Positions 13,394-41,379 of a DNA stretch of 64,000 nt are shown in pieces. The stretch covers positions 9,139,501 through 9,203,500 of the forward strand of contig NC_092613.1 of NCBI RefSeq assembly GCF_047663525.1. The letters are read 5' to 3'. Origin of the DNA: Anas platyrhynchos. Lineage: Eukaryota; Chordata; Aves; Anseriformes; Anatidae. Each line of letters opens with the position of its first letter. Positions within the stretch are counted from its first letter, which is position 1. The notes below the pieces were generated by a model, which was not told the origin of the DNA, searched no databases, and saw nothing but the letters and a program-made list of their open reading frames with translations. The position numbers were made by a program, and so were the translations under genes.

Positions 13394-16300
13394 CTTTAAA
13401 AAAGTTATTTAAGAAGCAAAATAATTTACTCCAAACCAACAGAGATGCATTACTGAAAGCAGGTAATTATACAAGGTAACAACAAATTAGCCCTTAGATT
13501 CAAAAAAAAAAAAAAGAAAAAAGTCCACATCCCACCAGTGTCCAGCCGTCCCGGAGGCTGCACACAGTCACTAACGAAGGACTACGTACAGGATTAGAAC
13601 ACGATAGAAACCTTGTTCAATCTCCCTCCCCACACAGGCCTGAAGTTGCTTGAAATCCAATTATTTCTAAATCACTTAACTGTGCTAAAAAACATGTCTC
13701 CTTCAGCATCACGGTTACCATCCAAAGTGTTTCTGAATGAAAGCAAAATCTGAGCAATGCTTTTTGAATACAACCACAGAGCAGGGCACTAACATCAACC
13801 AGCCACGGCGTTGCACTGTCTTGTTAAATGGCTGTTCTCAGTCAACAGTAACAATTATTTTAAATAAACATTTTGTTTAAGTAAATGTTTAAGTAAACAT
13901 TTTTTTAATTATTATTATTTTATTTTATTTTATTTTTTTTACAATTGGTTGCATTGGTCATCTTTGAACCAGAACTTTTCCCATTTTTAAAAAAATTTAA
14001 AAATATAGCAGTAGGCTGTGCTAGACATAAGAACCTTACACTGAATGTTTGCATTCATCTATCTGGCGAAACTAAAGGTAGCACTTGACATTGCCTCGTC
14101 CCAGAGCTTCAGGAAGTGTTTCAGCTGTTCTGTTTAAAAATACTGACTCCCAGACCCAAACGCATGAGAAGATGGCTCCTCAGACTTGACTTTTGCCCTA
14201 ACGCACCATGTGATGCATACCACTGCGTGGTGCCAGGGACTTTCACTGACTGCAACAACTCATACATATGTGTATATATACACGGCTGGAAACCAAGTAC
14301 AGTCATTTACTTCGTGCTCATGACTGGTACAAAACCGGATTTTGTAAAACCACTTGCTAGATTTGAACCAAAAGTATCATAGATTGGAGTACCACCCATG
14401 TAAGTTAGCTCTACAGCATCCTGAAAGCTTATGCGTGATCCCTCTGTGGTTCCAACAGTAAAATATTTGCTGACCAAGTACTTGCTTTACAGGCCTCCTT
14501 CCCTTTTAAAAATTTTATACAGCCCAAGAGAAAGAGAACACCTAAGAGAAAGTAGATTCAATTGCCAGCTCCCGTATGATTTTGAGAATTTACAACTTCT
14601 GAAGTTCCAGGTAGCACACTTCTAATGACAAGCAGAACATGCCGAACAATGTAGAAGTTATTATGATGAATCCATATCAAAAGGAGTGCTTAATTTTCAC
14701 ACCTGACTACACAGCCTTCAAACACCAGCTGCCACTTGCAAAACACTTCCCATGGCAGCAGGCAGCCATGCTCTGAACTATGCAGTCAAGCCTGCCAGAG
14801 AAGCAGCTCCAAATTTTTCCAAGTAGTGCAAAAGCATAATGGACCTACCATAAACTCACCATTCAACACAGCACAAGCTCCGCACTGCTGTCTTTCCAAA
14901 ATGCTGAATCTGTGCAACCAGAGGTGTATCCCCAAAGCTATCTTTTTCTGTAATTTTAAGTGGGCAAACAGTATGTCACAGAACTCCAGGGACAGTCAGC
15001 TCCTGCTTCAGGGCTCAAAGAATGCTTTCACAAACAACTTGCACCAAGAAAAAAAAAAAAAAACAGAACACCAAAAGAACACCAAAAACAACAAAACTGC
15101 TTGGTGATTACAGACAGCTCACAATGATCATGATTCTGTCACGTTTAACTTGCAAGCATGATATCACCTTCAAATGAACTCAAGTCACAGCCAGTGTTAT
15201 CCATAATGCTACCCTCTACTGAGTATGTCACTGGAAAATCATGTAAAAATAATGTATTTTAAATTCTCATCAGTGTCACATCTGTCAAGAATAAAATAAA
15301 TTGCTAAAAAACTTATCTGGAGTATCAAGGATAAAGAAAACATGATACAGACTGATCCTCTGCATTCCAAGAAGAAAATTAACAATGTAATTAGTGGATG
15401 AAAAAGTATTTAATTTTTTTCTCTATTTACTGATTTCAATTTGGAATTTTCAACTTCAAATGAAGATGTAGGAATCTGACACCAACAAACTGAAATTAAG
15501 CCTCTTGCAGTTCTACACTCACGCTAGCTCTGCAGACTGAATACTCCCTCTGTAGGCTGAGGACTCATTACTCTTCCATCAGACAGTAGTAATTGGGTAT
15601 TCAACTTTGCCATGAGAAATGCTGTCTGATCACACACAACATAATCCAGAATCAGTAGCACAAGAACTAAGGAAGGACGTGGTATTCCAAGGAACGCTAG
15701 TAGGCTTCACAACAGGGACCATATTTGTACATCCCATTTACATAAAGTGACAATGTTGTGTTCTAGGAAGAAATCACACAGTGTATGCAGCAGTTCTGTG
15801 GTACTTTGAGGCTGTTACAACAAACCCAGAATTCCCATCAGTATATCATGCACCTTCTGTGTAGACATCACTGAATCCCTTCCTCATTTTGCAAGGATGC
15901 TGCAATCAGAAGTTAGCTCAGCTTTCTTGTTACAGCTCGTTGCTTTCTCCCCTCAGCCTGGACATCCGCGACAACCACTGCACCAATTCCAGTCAACTTC
16001 AAATCCCAGACTCCTTCTAAGACAAGGAGGCTCTCCACCTACATTTTACAGAGCCATTTGGAGGAGACTACATTTATGGTCCAGCGGTAAGAAAATAATT
16101 CGGAATAAAATAATTTGCAAGTTACAGATAGAGCTGAGTAACAACTGCCCACACTAACCTCCAGTTATTAGATTAACTATCTGTCCATAAATATTGGCAG
16201 TTAATGTTAAAGTGAACAGCTGACTAATTTGGTCCAACCTGGAAAAGGAAGATCCAAATGCTCTAGAAAACCAATACAGAATATGCACAGTTCCACCTAA

Positions 16301-17783
16301 AAAGAGGTGGATAGATCCATTTTGATGGATCAAAAATTGATGCAGTATGCTCCCCTCCCTAGTTCAAGGGTTTTACAAGCACCTGCTGAATCTTTCAGCC
16401 TACAAATTCCTGTTTTAGTAATCTACCATGCAAACAGATCCTCCACACAAGACTTGCCTACTTAAGACAACAAGCTAAGATATTCCAGTCCTTGTGACTT
16501 TCCTCAGCCCAAGGGAACAGGTTACAACTCCAGATCTTCTCAGCAAACAGGCACTTAAATTAGCAAAGGTATCTCCTTTTTATTACAGAAAAATAAAAGA
16601 TCAGTTGACCAGTTAAGTGGTACTCCTGGTACAATGCAGATGTTGCAAATATGCTGTGTGGGTGCACAGACAGCAGATACCAATCTGATAAGTGACAGGA
16701 GCTTCAAAGGTGGCAAAACCATTTCTGCCACTCCTCTGACAACACTGCAAATCTGTATCTGATACAAAGGGAACAAACACTACTTCTAGCTTTTACCCTA
16801 GAGGTAAAGTGAGATCTTTTTCACAGCATTTAGTCTCTGTAATTCACTTTTCTTGTGACTGGTTTTCTTCTTGAACAAGCCCAGACAACACAGTGAGAAA
16901 AGAATCCCAGTACACCAAGAGATGTGACTGCTCTGTTAGCTGAGCAAGGAGGTAGACACCAGAGATGTTTTCTTCAGATGGAGCACAGAAAAGGACCCTG
17001 TGCTAATTAACTGGTACCAAGATTCTGGTCACTGGCACCAAAATACTGCAGGGCATCAGCATGAGACGCAATACAGTAGCATCGAGACTTGTCCAGCAGC
17101 TACGTCTGCACCATGTACTCCTGGCATCTGGAACAGAAAGGCATCTCTAATTAGCTGCTGTACAAATCTGTGGTAGATGTGCAATGCAACAATGCAGTAC
17201 AAGTCCTGGACTGGTCTACCTGTTTTTACAGTGATGAGCAGCATCTTTTAGGCAACCATTGTAAACAATCTCACTCAGCGGGGGCACTCCTAAGTCTCAT
17301 TTCTTGCATTACATATTGCAGAGGAACATAGCTCAAGATAAATTCTGCAGAAATCAATCATCAGCAAATGGTGACTACAGAATTGCACATGTTCCCCTTT
17401 CTAGTTCAGGTATTACTTGTGCACAAGACAGAAATTATACATTCTCCAAACAGTCATAGAAAAACAATGAATGTTTCCCAAAGGAAGGAGACTGACAAGA
17501 GTGATATAAAAAAAAATCACACAATTATCATTTCAGTGGAAATCTACAGGCTGCAGCCAAAAGGTTGCTATGAAAAGAATTTTCCCTAAGTTTAAAAAAA
17601 AAAAAAAAAAAAGGAACTAACTAACTGAAGGATCAAAATCTCTGGGTATCAATGGGTTGTATAATAGGGGGAAAAAAAACCAAAACACCTATAGAAGCTA
17701 TTATTTCTAAGCTGTGCTTATCAACAACTGAAAGACATACAGACAAGAAGCCTTAAGAAGAACTTCAAGTACAGCTCACCTTA
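13388..17783 (-). other. NRAS: Probable long NRAS 3' UTR
   Basis: No gene is visible here other than sequence downstream of the NRAS stop codon. A minus-strand AATAAA lies at 13388-13393 (plus tttatt), giving a 3' UTR of about 4.4 kb; human NRAS also has a multi-kilobase 3' UTR. The part at 13850-13945 is very AT-rich, with repeated TTTTA units. The 3' end is inferred: another AATAAA near 16576 could end a shorter form. Confidence 0.4.
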
Positions 17784-21510
<3,727 letters not shown>

Positions 21511-22749
21511 TCAAAATCAGTAAAACTTTATTCTATTTCCATTCTTTGCCATTAACAGAAAAAAATTGGAGAAAGCAATGTTTGTTTTACAAAGATAATG
21601 CATCTCCCAGAGAAGAAAACCCTAAATCGAGAATAGAGGTAACATGAAAAAACAAACAAACAAAAAAAAAAACAACACAGTACTGCCCTCTATTCAAAGA
21701 AAGGAACTCCTGATCTTTTTGGTAAAGTAATACTTAGACCAATCATTCAGTTTTCTTGCTTGATAACGTGTGACTGGGAAAATGGGGGAAGGGGCGGGGG
21801 GGCGGGGGGAAGCACACAGACATCAACTATTTCACCTTGATGAAAGTCTCAGTACAGCTATGGAAAGCCTAAGTATTTATTCTTTTACAGTACACTGGGT
21901 GCCGGCTGCAAAGAAGAAAAAAAAAAGTATTCACTTCAGGCACAACTTCTTTCTTTGTAAATTTAAATCAGTAAAAGAAACTGGGTTTAGAAGCTGCAGT
22001 GTTCTAAGCAGCAGCAAATTTGTGCATTGTTTTAAATATATTTAAATTACCACACTGATGGCACACCTCAGCCTTATGAAATTCTGCACTGCATGTGTTT
22101 CAGAACACTACAAAAATAAGTCTATCCCAGAAAGAGACTTTCACTGAGCTCTACCACAACTTTGCTGTCTAAAGAACTCAAGTTAAATGAAATATGAAAA
22201 CATGGTAACATCTGGCCATCAACTTAAGTTATCTGAATGCTCATACAGATTTTCTATAAAGTTGAACTTATTCCACCCTCATGGTCCTCATAGTTTGAGC
22301 AGAGCAAGCAGAAGTGAGCCTTCCACTTCCACTTGGAAGGAAAGATACAATGCAATCGAGTACTAAGGCATAGTAAAATATCTTGGCCAAAATAACAAAG
22401 AAAGCATAGATAACTGTAGTGCAGAATTCCATAAGGTCTACCAGAGTAGAGCTGTCTATAATGTTTACTCACATAGGCAATGTAGATTTGCAGTTACCAG
22501 TTGCGTTAAATGCACCATTCAAAACAAGCTTCTAAAATGTGATACTATAAGGCGCCACCTTAAGTTCTCCAGAATGCAACTGTGCATAATTTTAAAATGG
22601 TTTCATAAATTTATTTTAAACATAACATGAGAAGGTGTTAAAACTGGTGTAATAGCTTCTTAAAATTTGGAAGGGATGAATAGGGAGATATTCAGTACCC
22701 TTCACCAGCCCCCACCACTCAGTCGTACTTCAGGTATTGGCTTTGTTGA
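21511..22749 (-). other. CSDE1: CSDE1 3' UTR
   Basis: Sequence from the CSDE1 stop codon to a minus-strand AATAAA at 21527-21532. No other coding frame is recognised. The mRNA would contain a strongly C-rich patch at 21784-21811 (plus strand G-runs) and U/A-rich stretches elsewhere. The 3' end is inferred from the hexamer and from the abrupt start of the NRAS CpG island. Confidence 0.7.
21527..21532 (-). terminator. CSDE1: CSDE1 poly(A) signal
   Basis: AATAAA on minus (plus tttatt), followed within about 30 nt by G/U-rich minus-strand sequence. It lies 275 bp from the NRAS ATG. The tight tandem spacing is known for mammalian unr and NRAS. Confidence 0.7.
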
Positions 22750-34504
<11,755 letters not shown>

Positions 34505-36499
34505 CTGTACAAAAGAAAACATAGCAAGAACAACAACAAAAAAAAAACAAAACAGCATGCTACTTTAGTCTCTCCATAAACGCCTAACAGAATAAGACAT
34601 ACAACAGCTTGTGGAATTTACTGTAACAGGCAAACTCTAAACATTTTTAAAATACAGTAAGAATTCCAAAACTATCTAGCTCTTGTAAAACAGTAATTCT
34701 TAAATTCAGACAGGCAACAGAACATAGCCAGAAATAAAACACTGAAATAAAGCCTGCTTAGACCAAAACAAGCTTATGACTTTCCTAAGTACATCTCAGA
34801 GAAAGCACTCCTACATTCACCATTTCACATCAGACAAGCCTGAAAACACCTAAAACATCTGTTCTTCCAAATTACACATGTAATTAAGAAAACACAAGTT
34901 ATGAAACAATAGTACTAGGTTCATTATCCATGCATAGTCTGTCCCTGTTTTGTCTGTTGAGTCTTTTATATAAAAAAACAGTTTTAAGTGTTTAAATACT
35001 TTTGCACAGTTATGAAATACCAAGAATTAAACCCCCAGCTAATATTTCTGTGATACAGTAAGTCAAGTGCTGGAGAGACTGAAAAAACTTGAAGACATCA
35101 TTAAACTGAAAAAGTTAAAAGCTTTAATGAACAGTTAACTTACATCCATGAAAACTTCTTTTCAAGGGACAGGATCAACCTTGAAATATTTATAAGTCCT
35201 TTACTAACTTGCTGGATTTTGTTGTGCAGAAGAGGTGTCATTTTTAAAGCAAACCATTTCCATTTACAGGTTTGCAATTACATCAGTTGAAATGCATCAC
35301 ACCTCAAATACTGTAATTCCAGAAACACCACTCAAGAAAAATAAAAAAAAAACATGCCAACAGTCAACGTGTATTTTGGAATACAGTACTAGAGGGTTTT
35401 ACAGAATCCGACTATATCTGCTCTCTGCTTTGTTGCTGCATCGAACAGAAGAGATTCGAAACTACTCTACTATACGTTTGCTGGAGATGGGTAACTCCTG
35501 AGCAACCTGTAAAATGGTCACGCTCCTTACTGTAATATAAGTATCTAGTTACTCAGCACATTAAAAAGATACAGCTATAGCATGGTTTATTAAGTTGTTT
35601 GCAATCAGTTTAGAAGTTATCAAAAAGCACTGAAAAACACTTCCTGGGCAGATTTTTTAATTAAGCTAGACTAGTATTAAAGTAATTAACTAAGAACAAC
35701 TACAAGAGATAAGAATGAACAGAGTTCTGACCTCCAAAAGAAAAAGGAAAATACCAGTCCTAATGCTACTTTACACAGCAACTTCTCAGCAGAAGTCAGC
35801 TTTCAACCATGGTTCCCCACATGGTTCTAAAAAACCACTGGTAATATCTAATGGTAAAACTATTAAGAATAACCCATGTGGTTTTATTTTTCCTGGAACA
35901 TTTCCACTTTCACACTACTGTTTACATGTTATTTAAAGTTCCACTTGAAAATGATGTTATACCAAAACCTAAGAGGTATTTTCACTCATTTTGTTTTGCA
36001 GGAGTGTCATTCTGACGTGAAAATGTCTATAAAGCTTCCAAAAGAAAAAGAGATACTTCTTAACTGTCAAAACCTCAAGGGAATGAGGGTATTCTATTGC
36101 AGCATGGAACCACAGCACCAGCGCAAGGAAACAGTACAACCTGGCAGTTTACAAATATCAAACAAAATATGTACCTGCTACATGAACAGCTGCTTCGCAA
36201 GCAAATTACCAATGGATTTTATTGCCCCCGCACTCATACTGTTTGGGAGTTCAGTAATGCACTGTGTTACATAAGGTATTGTAGAACAAGACAAAAAAAT
36301 GCAGTACTGTCTGTTTAAGAGTGGTGTGATAAGCTACAGTGTAACAGCCAAGCAGTTACCCAATCAATTTTAATCAATACTGCATTCCTATTCCACAATT
36401 ATAAGAAGTCAAGGTTTGGGGGGTATCCTGAAACTGTGATAACTGGCATAAATACTATTACATGCTCAATTAGGTGTAAAATACCAACGTATCTGAAAA

Positions 36500-36710
36500 T
36501 ACACTGAATCAAAGACATGACCCCCATAGAGAACCGTTGGAAACTCCAGTCTACCTTCCTCCCCAAAGGGCTCATGCCAACGAGAGATGAAGGCAGCCAG
36601 CCTGTTGTCTAGCTCAGTCTTGAAAACCTCCAGTGACCTAGGTTCTACCATCTTTCTGGGGAACCTTGTGTCAATGTTGTTATTTGCTCCCAGCAAAGAA
36701 GTATTTCCCT
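36500..36710 (-). mobile_element. Degenerate LINE (CR1-like) ORF2 tail
   Basis: The minus frame contains RFPRKMVEPRSLEVFKTELDN. This follows the layout of the CR1 ORF2 C-terminus (…[19 protein letters not shown]…), as in the intact copy in the NRAS intron. DNA similarity is low, so it is old or from another CR1 subfamily. It could be chance, but the block order supports a LINE. Confidence 0.5.
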
Positions 36711-38720
36711 TACCTCCAGACTAAACTGTTTAATGGACCAAGACCACAGGAACTGCATCTTTTTCATGCAGTAGATTATGTTTAGAGGACACATTTTCTC
36801 ATAATATCTAATTTAAAAGAACACTATACCAAGCTGCTAAGAGCTGCACATTACTCCCTGCCAGCATCACATATGAACCCTCATCTTTTGAATAAGGCAA
36901 CCCCCAGGACATACGATTAAAAAGGAAGATGCCCCTGTGGAAGACAACAGCTGATGTGTTTCATTTTAAGCCACCCTAGAGTTTGAAATACTTTTCAAAA
37001 TTAAATTAGTACTGCAAAATGGCTGTGGGAAGGGAACATGATGTATTATTAAACCTTTTCACAGAAGAATGGGTAAATGGTCTTGCCAATTATGAAAGCT
37101 CAAATCAGTGTGACAAATGCTTTTTGTCAGTCATGGATAAAATGGTCTTTTCACACCTCCAGTGCTGGCTGAGTACACAAACATCCCCTGCTACAATGGC
37201 AAAGAAATTAAGTAATAGGTTACGACTAAAGGTACATCAGTTGCAGGAAATAACAAAAATCTACCTAAGAAACAAGTTCAGAATAGCATAGCTTAGTGTT
37301 AGAACAATACTATTATCTCTTGCTCAAAGATCATCATTGCACGATGCCATCTGAACACCCTGGGTTTAAAGGAGAATTTAACATTTTAGCACAAAGCAAC
37401 ATAGCGGGTCTTCGATCAACTAAAGCCTGACAACTTAAGTTCAATGAGAGAGATACTCCTCAGGGTGGCACTAAGATTTGCTGCAGAGGGCAAGGCATGG
37501 CATAACGTATCAGCAGTCTTTCCAGATGCTTGTCATATCACCACAACTGTTCAATGCTGTAACAGAGCACAAAATAGCAACAAAAAACCTACACGCACCA
37601 ATTCTGTTAAGTGAATAAAAACATAAAAACAGATGGAATTATTGTCACAAAACTGTTCTCTAAGAAACATCTACCAGGAGTACTGTCACAAAATTGTTAA
37701 GAAACTTCTAGGAATAGCCTACAAGATAGGTATTAACGTACAAACAAGACTTGTTCAGACTTGAAATATAATGGTTATATACTGGACCACAACCACCTGG
37801 CTGTGCTGTTCACTCACAACAGCTCACTCCCATTTTCAACACAGCTCATTAGTCAATTAACAAGAGTAAGAGCTATGAATATAGTTCAGCAATACAAGTA
37901 CTTAAAGGAAAACAACTGTGCAGTAAGATGGAAAGGAAGATAAACAGAGATTACACAAACTGAGGAAACCAGTAGTTTTGGGAAAAAAAGAGATTGAAAT
38001 CACACCACTTTTACTAGAATAGAGAAACATTAATAACCAGCTAAGGTTATAAAACAAGTACTGTTAAATAGAACTATAACATGAGTAATATTAATTCATC
38101 ATACTACAACCAAACCAACATAGTGACAGAACTGTTAAAAAAAACAAAAAACACAAAAAATAGCCTTCTGCTAATAACCTGTTTCCAATTAAGTTTGAAA
38201 GAATGAAACTCTTTAAATAGCACATGCACCAACCTCGCAGTGATATTCAAATATTGCACTTTCAGTAGTATTAGCCGATTCTTCTGTTTCAGCACGAAGT
38301 TTCAAAGGATGAAGACTGCTATTTGACAGAGAGAGAGAGCACGCAAGAGAAAGTGATCTATCAAGCTAATAAAGAATACAAGTGCTGCTGCCCTGGGCAG
38401 TTTCAACACAGCACTGGAGAAAACAAAGACTACTAGCAGCGTTGGGACGTGCTCTTTTGAAGCTGTTGAGTAGGCACAAACTTCTGGTTTCAGATCAAGC
38501 CTTGTATCTTCAGTGTAAGTTTCCTCTTCTTTGGTCTTGAGTTGTTGTTACGATGTGGTATATTCTTTTCCTGATCTGAACTTGAAGCAGCAGTTTCAGG
38601 TGGTAAATTCTGTTCTGTTCCACTTCATACTGGAAAGAGAAAAAAGACACACACTAAGAATAACTTTAACAGAAACTATACAGCCCTAGCTGTTCCTATG
38701 AATAGGCACATATCCTCTAC

Positions 38721-38897
38721 CTTAACACTACAGGTTTGATCCACACTAGGAAAAGCCATCTTACAGATGTATTTGGCGTTCCCATTTTCAGTTTTGGTTT
38801 CCCAAGAAACTCTACCTCCAGCCAGTGATATGCTATTTCTAATTTTAAACTCTTCAGATGCAGTTACACATTCCAGGAAAGGCCCCAGTTTGTACAA
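38721..38897 (-). other. Unassigned exon-like segment, 59 codons
   Basis: On minus, a pyrimidine-rich acceptor (…gtttgctgttttag) precedes 177 nt with no stop in frame 0, ending GTTAAG|gtagag. The frame reads LYKLGPFLECVTASEEFKIR … MAFPSVDQTCSVK. An 84-nt gap then leads to a second good acceptor (ctctttccag at 38637). After it, one frame (about 38632-38511) encodes a hydrophilic tail with a basic cluster RPKKRKL and a stop. I do not recognise the protein. It may be an alternative CSDE1 5' exon, a remnant of another gene, or chance. A start at the internal ATG (MAFPS…) would be possible. Confidence 0.3.
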
Positions 38898-41379
38898 CTA
38901 AAACAGCAAACTTTTTTTTTTTGATGAATATCAGCATCATTTAATACACAATGTAGTCCTATTATTGCTACTAATAGGTTTATATGGGTGCAGCCCCATA
39001 ATTAATCAACAAGAACTTGCACACACTTTCAAAATAGCCACATGATACAAAGAGGAGATGAACTAGGACTTCCTGATGATTTTTGTTCTGAAAGGTAAGT
39101 CAAAGACCAGCAAAACCCTTAAAGCACCTTTAGCTTTGTATGAAAATAAACAAGCTTCTGAATTATTCCTACAGATGCTATATTCCTATTCTACACAGAC
39201 CATATGCATGCCGGCACAGCTTGTAAAATAACCACAGAGTCAATCTCTGGCCTTCTTAAACCCCTGTTTACAAACTGTTGATGAAATATAGAAAATATTT
39301 GTACAGATAACATAACACAGAAGCCTCTCCCCAACAGCAACTAGATTAACACTTCTCTCCTAATGTTCTGTGGTACCACTTTGTGTTTTCACGGGAAAGC
39401 AGCTTAGACAGACTGCCACCTACCACATGAAATAGAAAGCTTATGAAGACAACTACTTTTAAAATAATATTTTTTAAAAAATCAAGCTTTATTTTGAGTT
39501 TGTTACTTACTTAGTAAATAAATAAGAAAACAGGGGGAGTGGAGATTTTTGCACATAAATCCTGTTAAGAAGCAACATAGCTGTGAATCTATGGATAAAC
39601 TAGCATGTTACAAAGCAATCTAAAAGCACGAATCCCCTGAGCATGTAACTCTTCCTGAAGTCATTCCACAAGCTCCGCAATGAATGAATAAAAATATGGA
39701 CAAAGCCTATTTCCCCACTGTAGTGAGAAACACAATTTTTCATTTTACAATGAGCTTTGAATTTCCTTTAGTGAACTGTGAAGCTGGAACAGTCCACTTA
39801 AAAAACAAAAACCATGAATTTAAATGAACACAAAGACATTTTAACTTAGCACAGTGAATGCTGACTGCAGTCAGCCAATCCAGATAAACACTCTGAACCT
39901 TCAAAAGCATACAAAGGATGCATGCAAATTCACCAGCTGGTTTTCACAGAAGTTTATATTTCAGCTATCTCCCCTCCATATAAAACATCTTCCTTTAGCC
40001 ATCAATCAGAACTACTTTGGTCTGTATTAAGCTTTCTTGTCACACCATACATACACAAGAGACTAAATGTGAAACTGAACTAGGGCAGAAATCTAACTCC
40101 AGGTACTAAGAAGTATGTGGCGTAAAAGGTTTGCAGTGAAGGACTAAACTATATTAATAAAGTGAAATAAGAAGACTTACAGCTAATACAAAAATAATAG
40201 AATCGCTAGGTTTTTCACACACCTCTTTACAAGATTCAAACAACCTTTATCACTATCTCTTTCACGATAAAACAAACATTCCCCCAAGTTCAACAGAAAC
40301 TAAGCAGGCACACACCACACCACGGGAACTGCAGAGAAACGTATCATCTTATTATTAAAACACTTCTCTCTCACTTAGTTAGACTAATACTGTTAGAGCT
40401 CTACAAGAGCTACCAGTTAGATAAAACTACATTTCACACTTCTGGGGCAGGGAATCTATTATGTTTTCAGAGAACAATCAAAACACCTGTCTGCCCAAAG
40501 ATGACTAAAACAAATGTTGCCAGGTAATGGCATAAAGACTAAGATTTTCCCTTAAAACCAGATTTGACTCATTTACTACATTCATTACGTTTAATCATTC
40601 AAAAAAAAAAAAAAAAGGGCAGAAGGATGAAGCAAGCTGAAGTCAAGAAAAAACTGGAAAATAGGTGTGTGCATCTGCTCAAGTTCTTTACTTTCTAATT
40701 CAGCTACTATAAATACTCCTCCAAATGGTAAACACCCTGAGCAACTGCCCACCCCCTGGGTCACAGCGGACAGTGCATTTCTGTATTAACAGATTAGTGC
40801 AAAGGCAACGAAAAGACAGAGCTGGATTAGTCCTGTTCTTGGAGTCTTTCTGATGTGGATTTTGCTAGATGACAGTAAGTCACACTGAGTTGTTCATACC
40901 TTGAAATCTATACAGCCTAGCAGTAAAGACTGCCAGATTAGACGCTGCTTTGATTCTCATTTTCTTCACACAGACAGGTATGTATCTGTGAGAACATGTA
41001 TTTCACAGAATTAATGCAAGGGCTTCTAGATGTAATCCCCTCTTATGTATGATTAAATTTAACAGAGATAAAACTTTGCATTTTTATTATGAATTCACAG
41101 CTCAGTTGTCTGAAAACACTGGGAGGTAACGCCATTGCACATCTGAGGCAGTTATCAGATAGAAGTACCGAGTACCATCTCTTGAACACCCCAACCAAAA
41201 TACGACAGCAGCAGTATCAGCTACCCGGTATTTACTAGATTACTGAAGACATCTACATAAAAAAAAAAAAAAAGAACTACAGAGAAAAAAAAATCCAACG
41301 CCAATTTAATGCTTTTGGTATCGTCGATAGAAAACAAAACAAAAAAAAAAAAGCATCAAAAGCAGAGCTCGGGGAAGGG

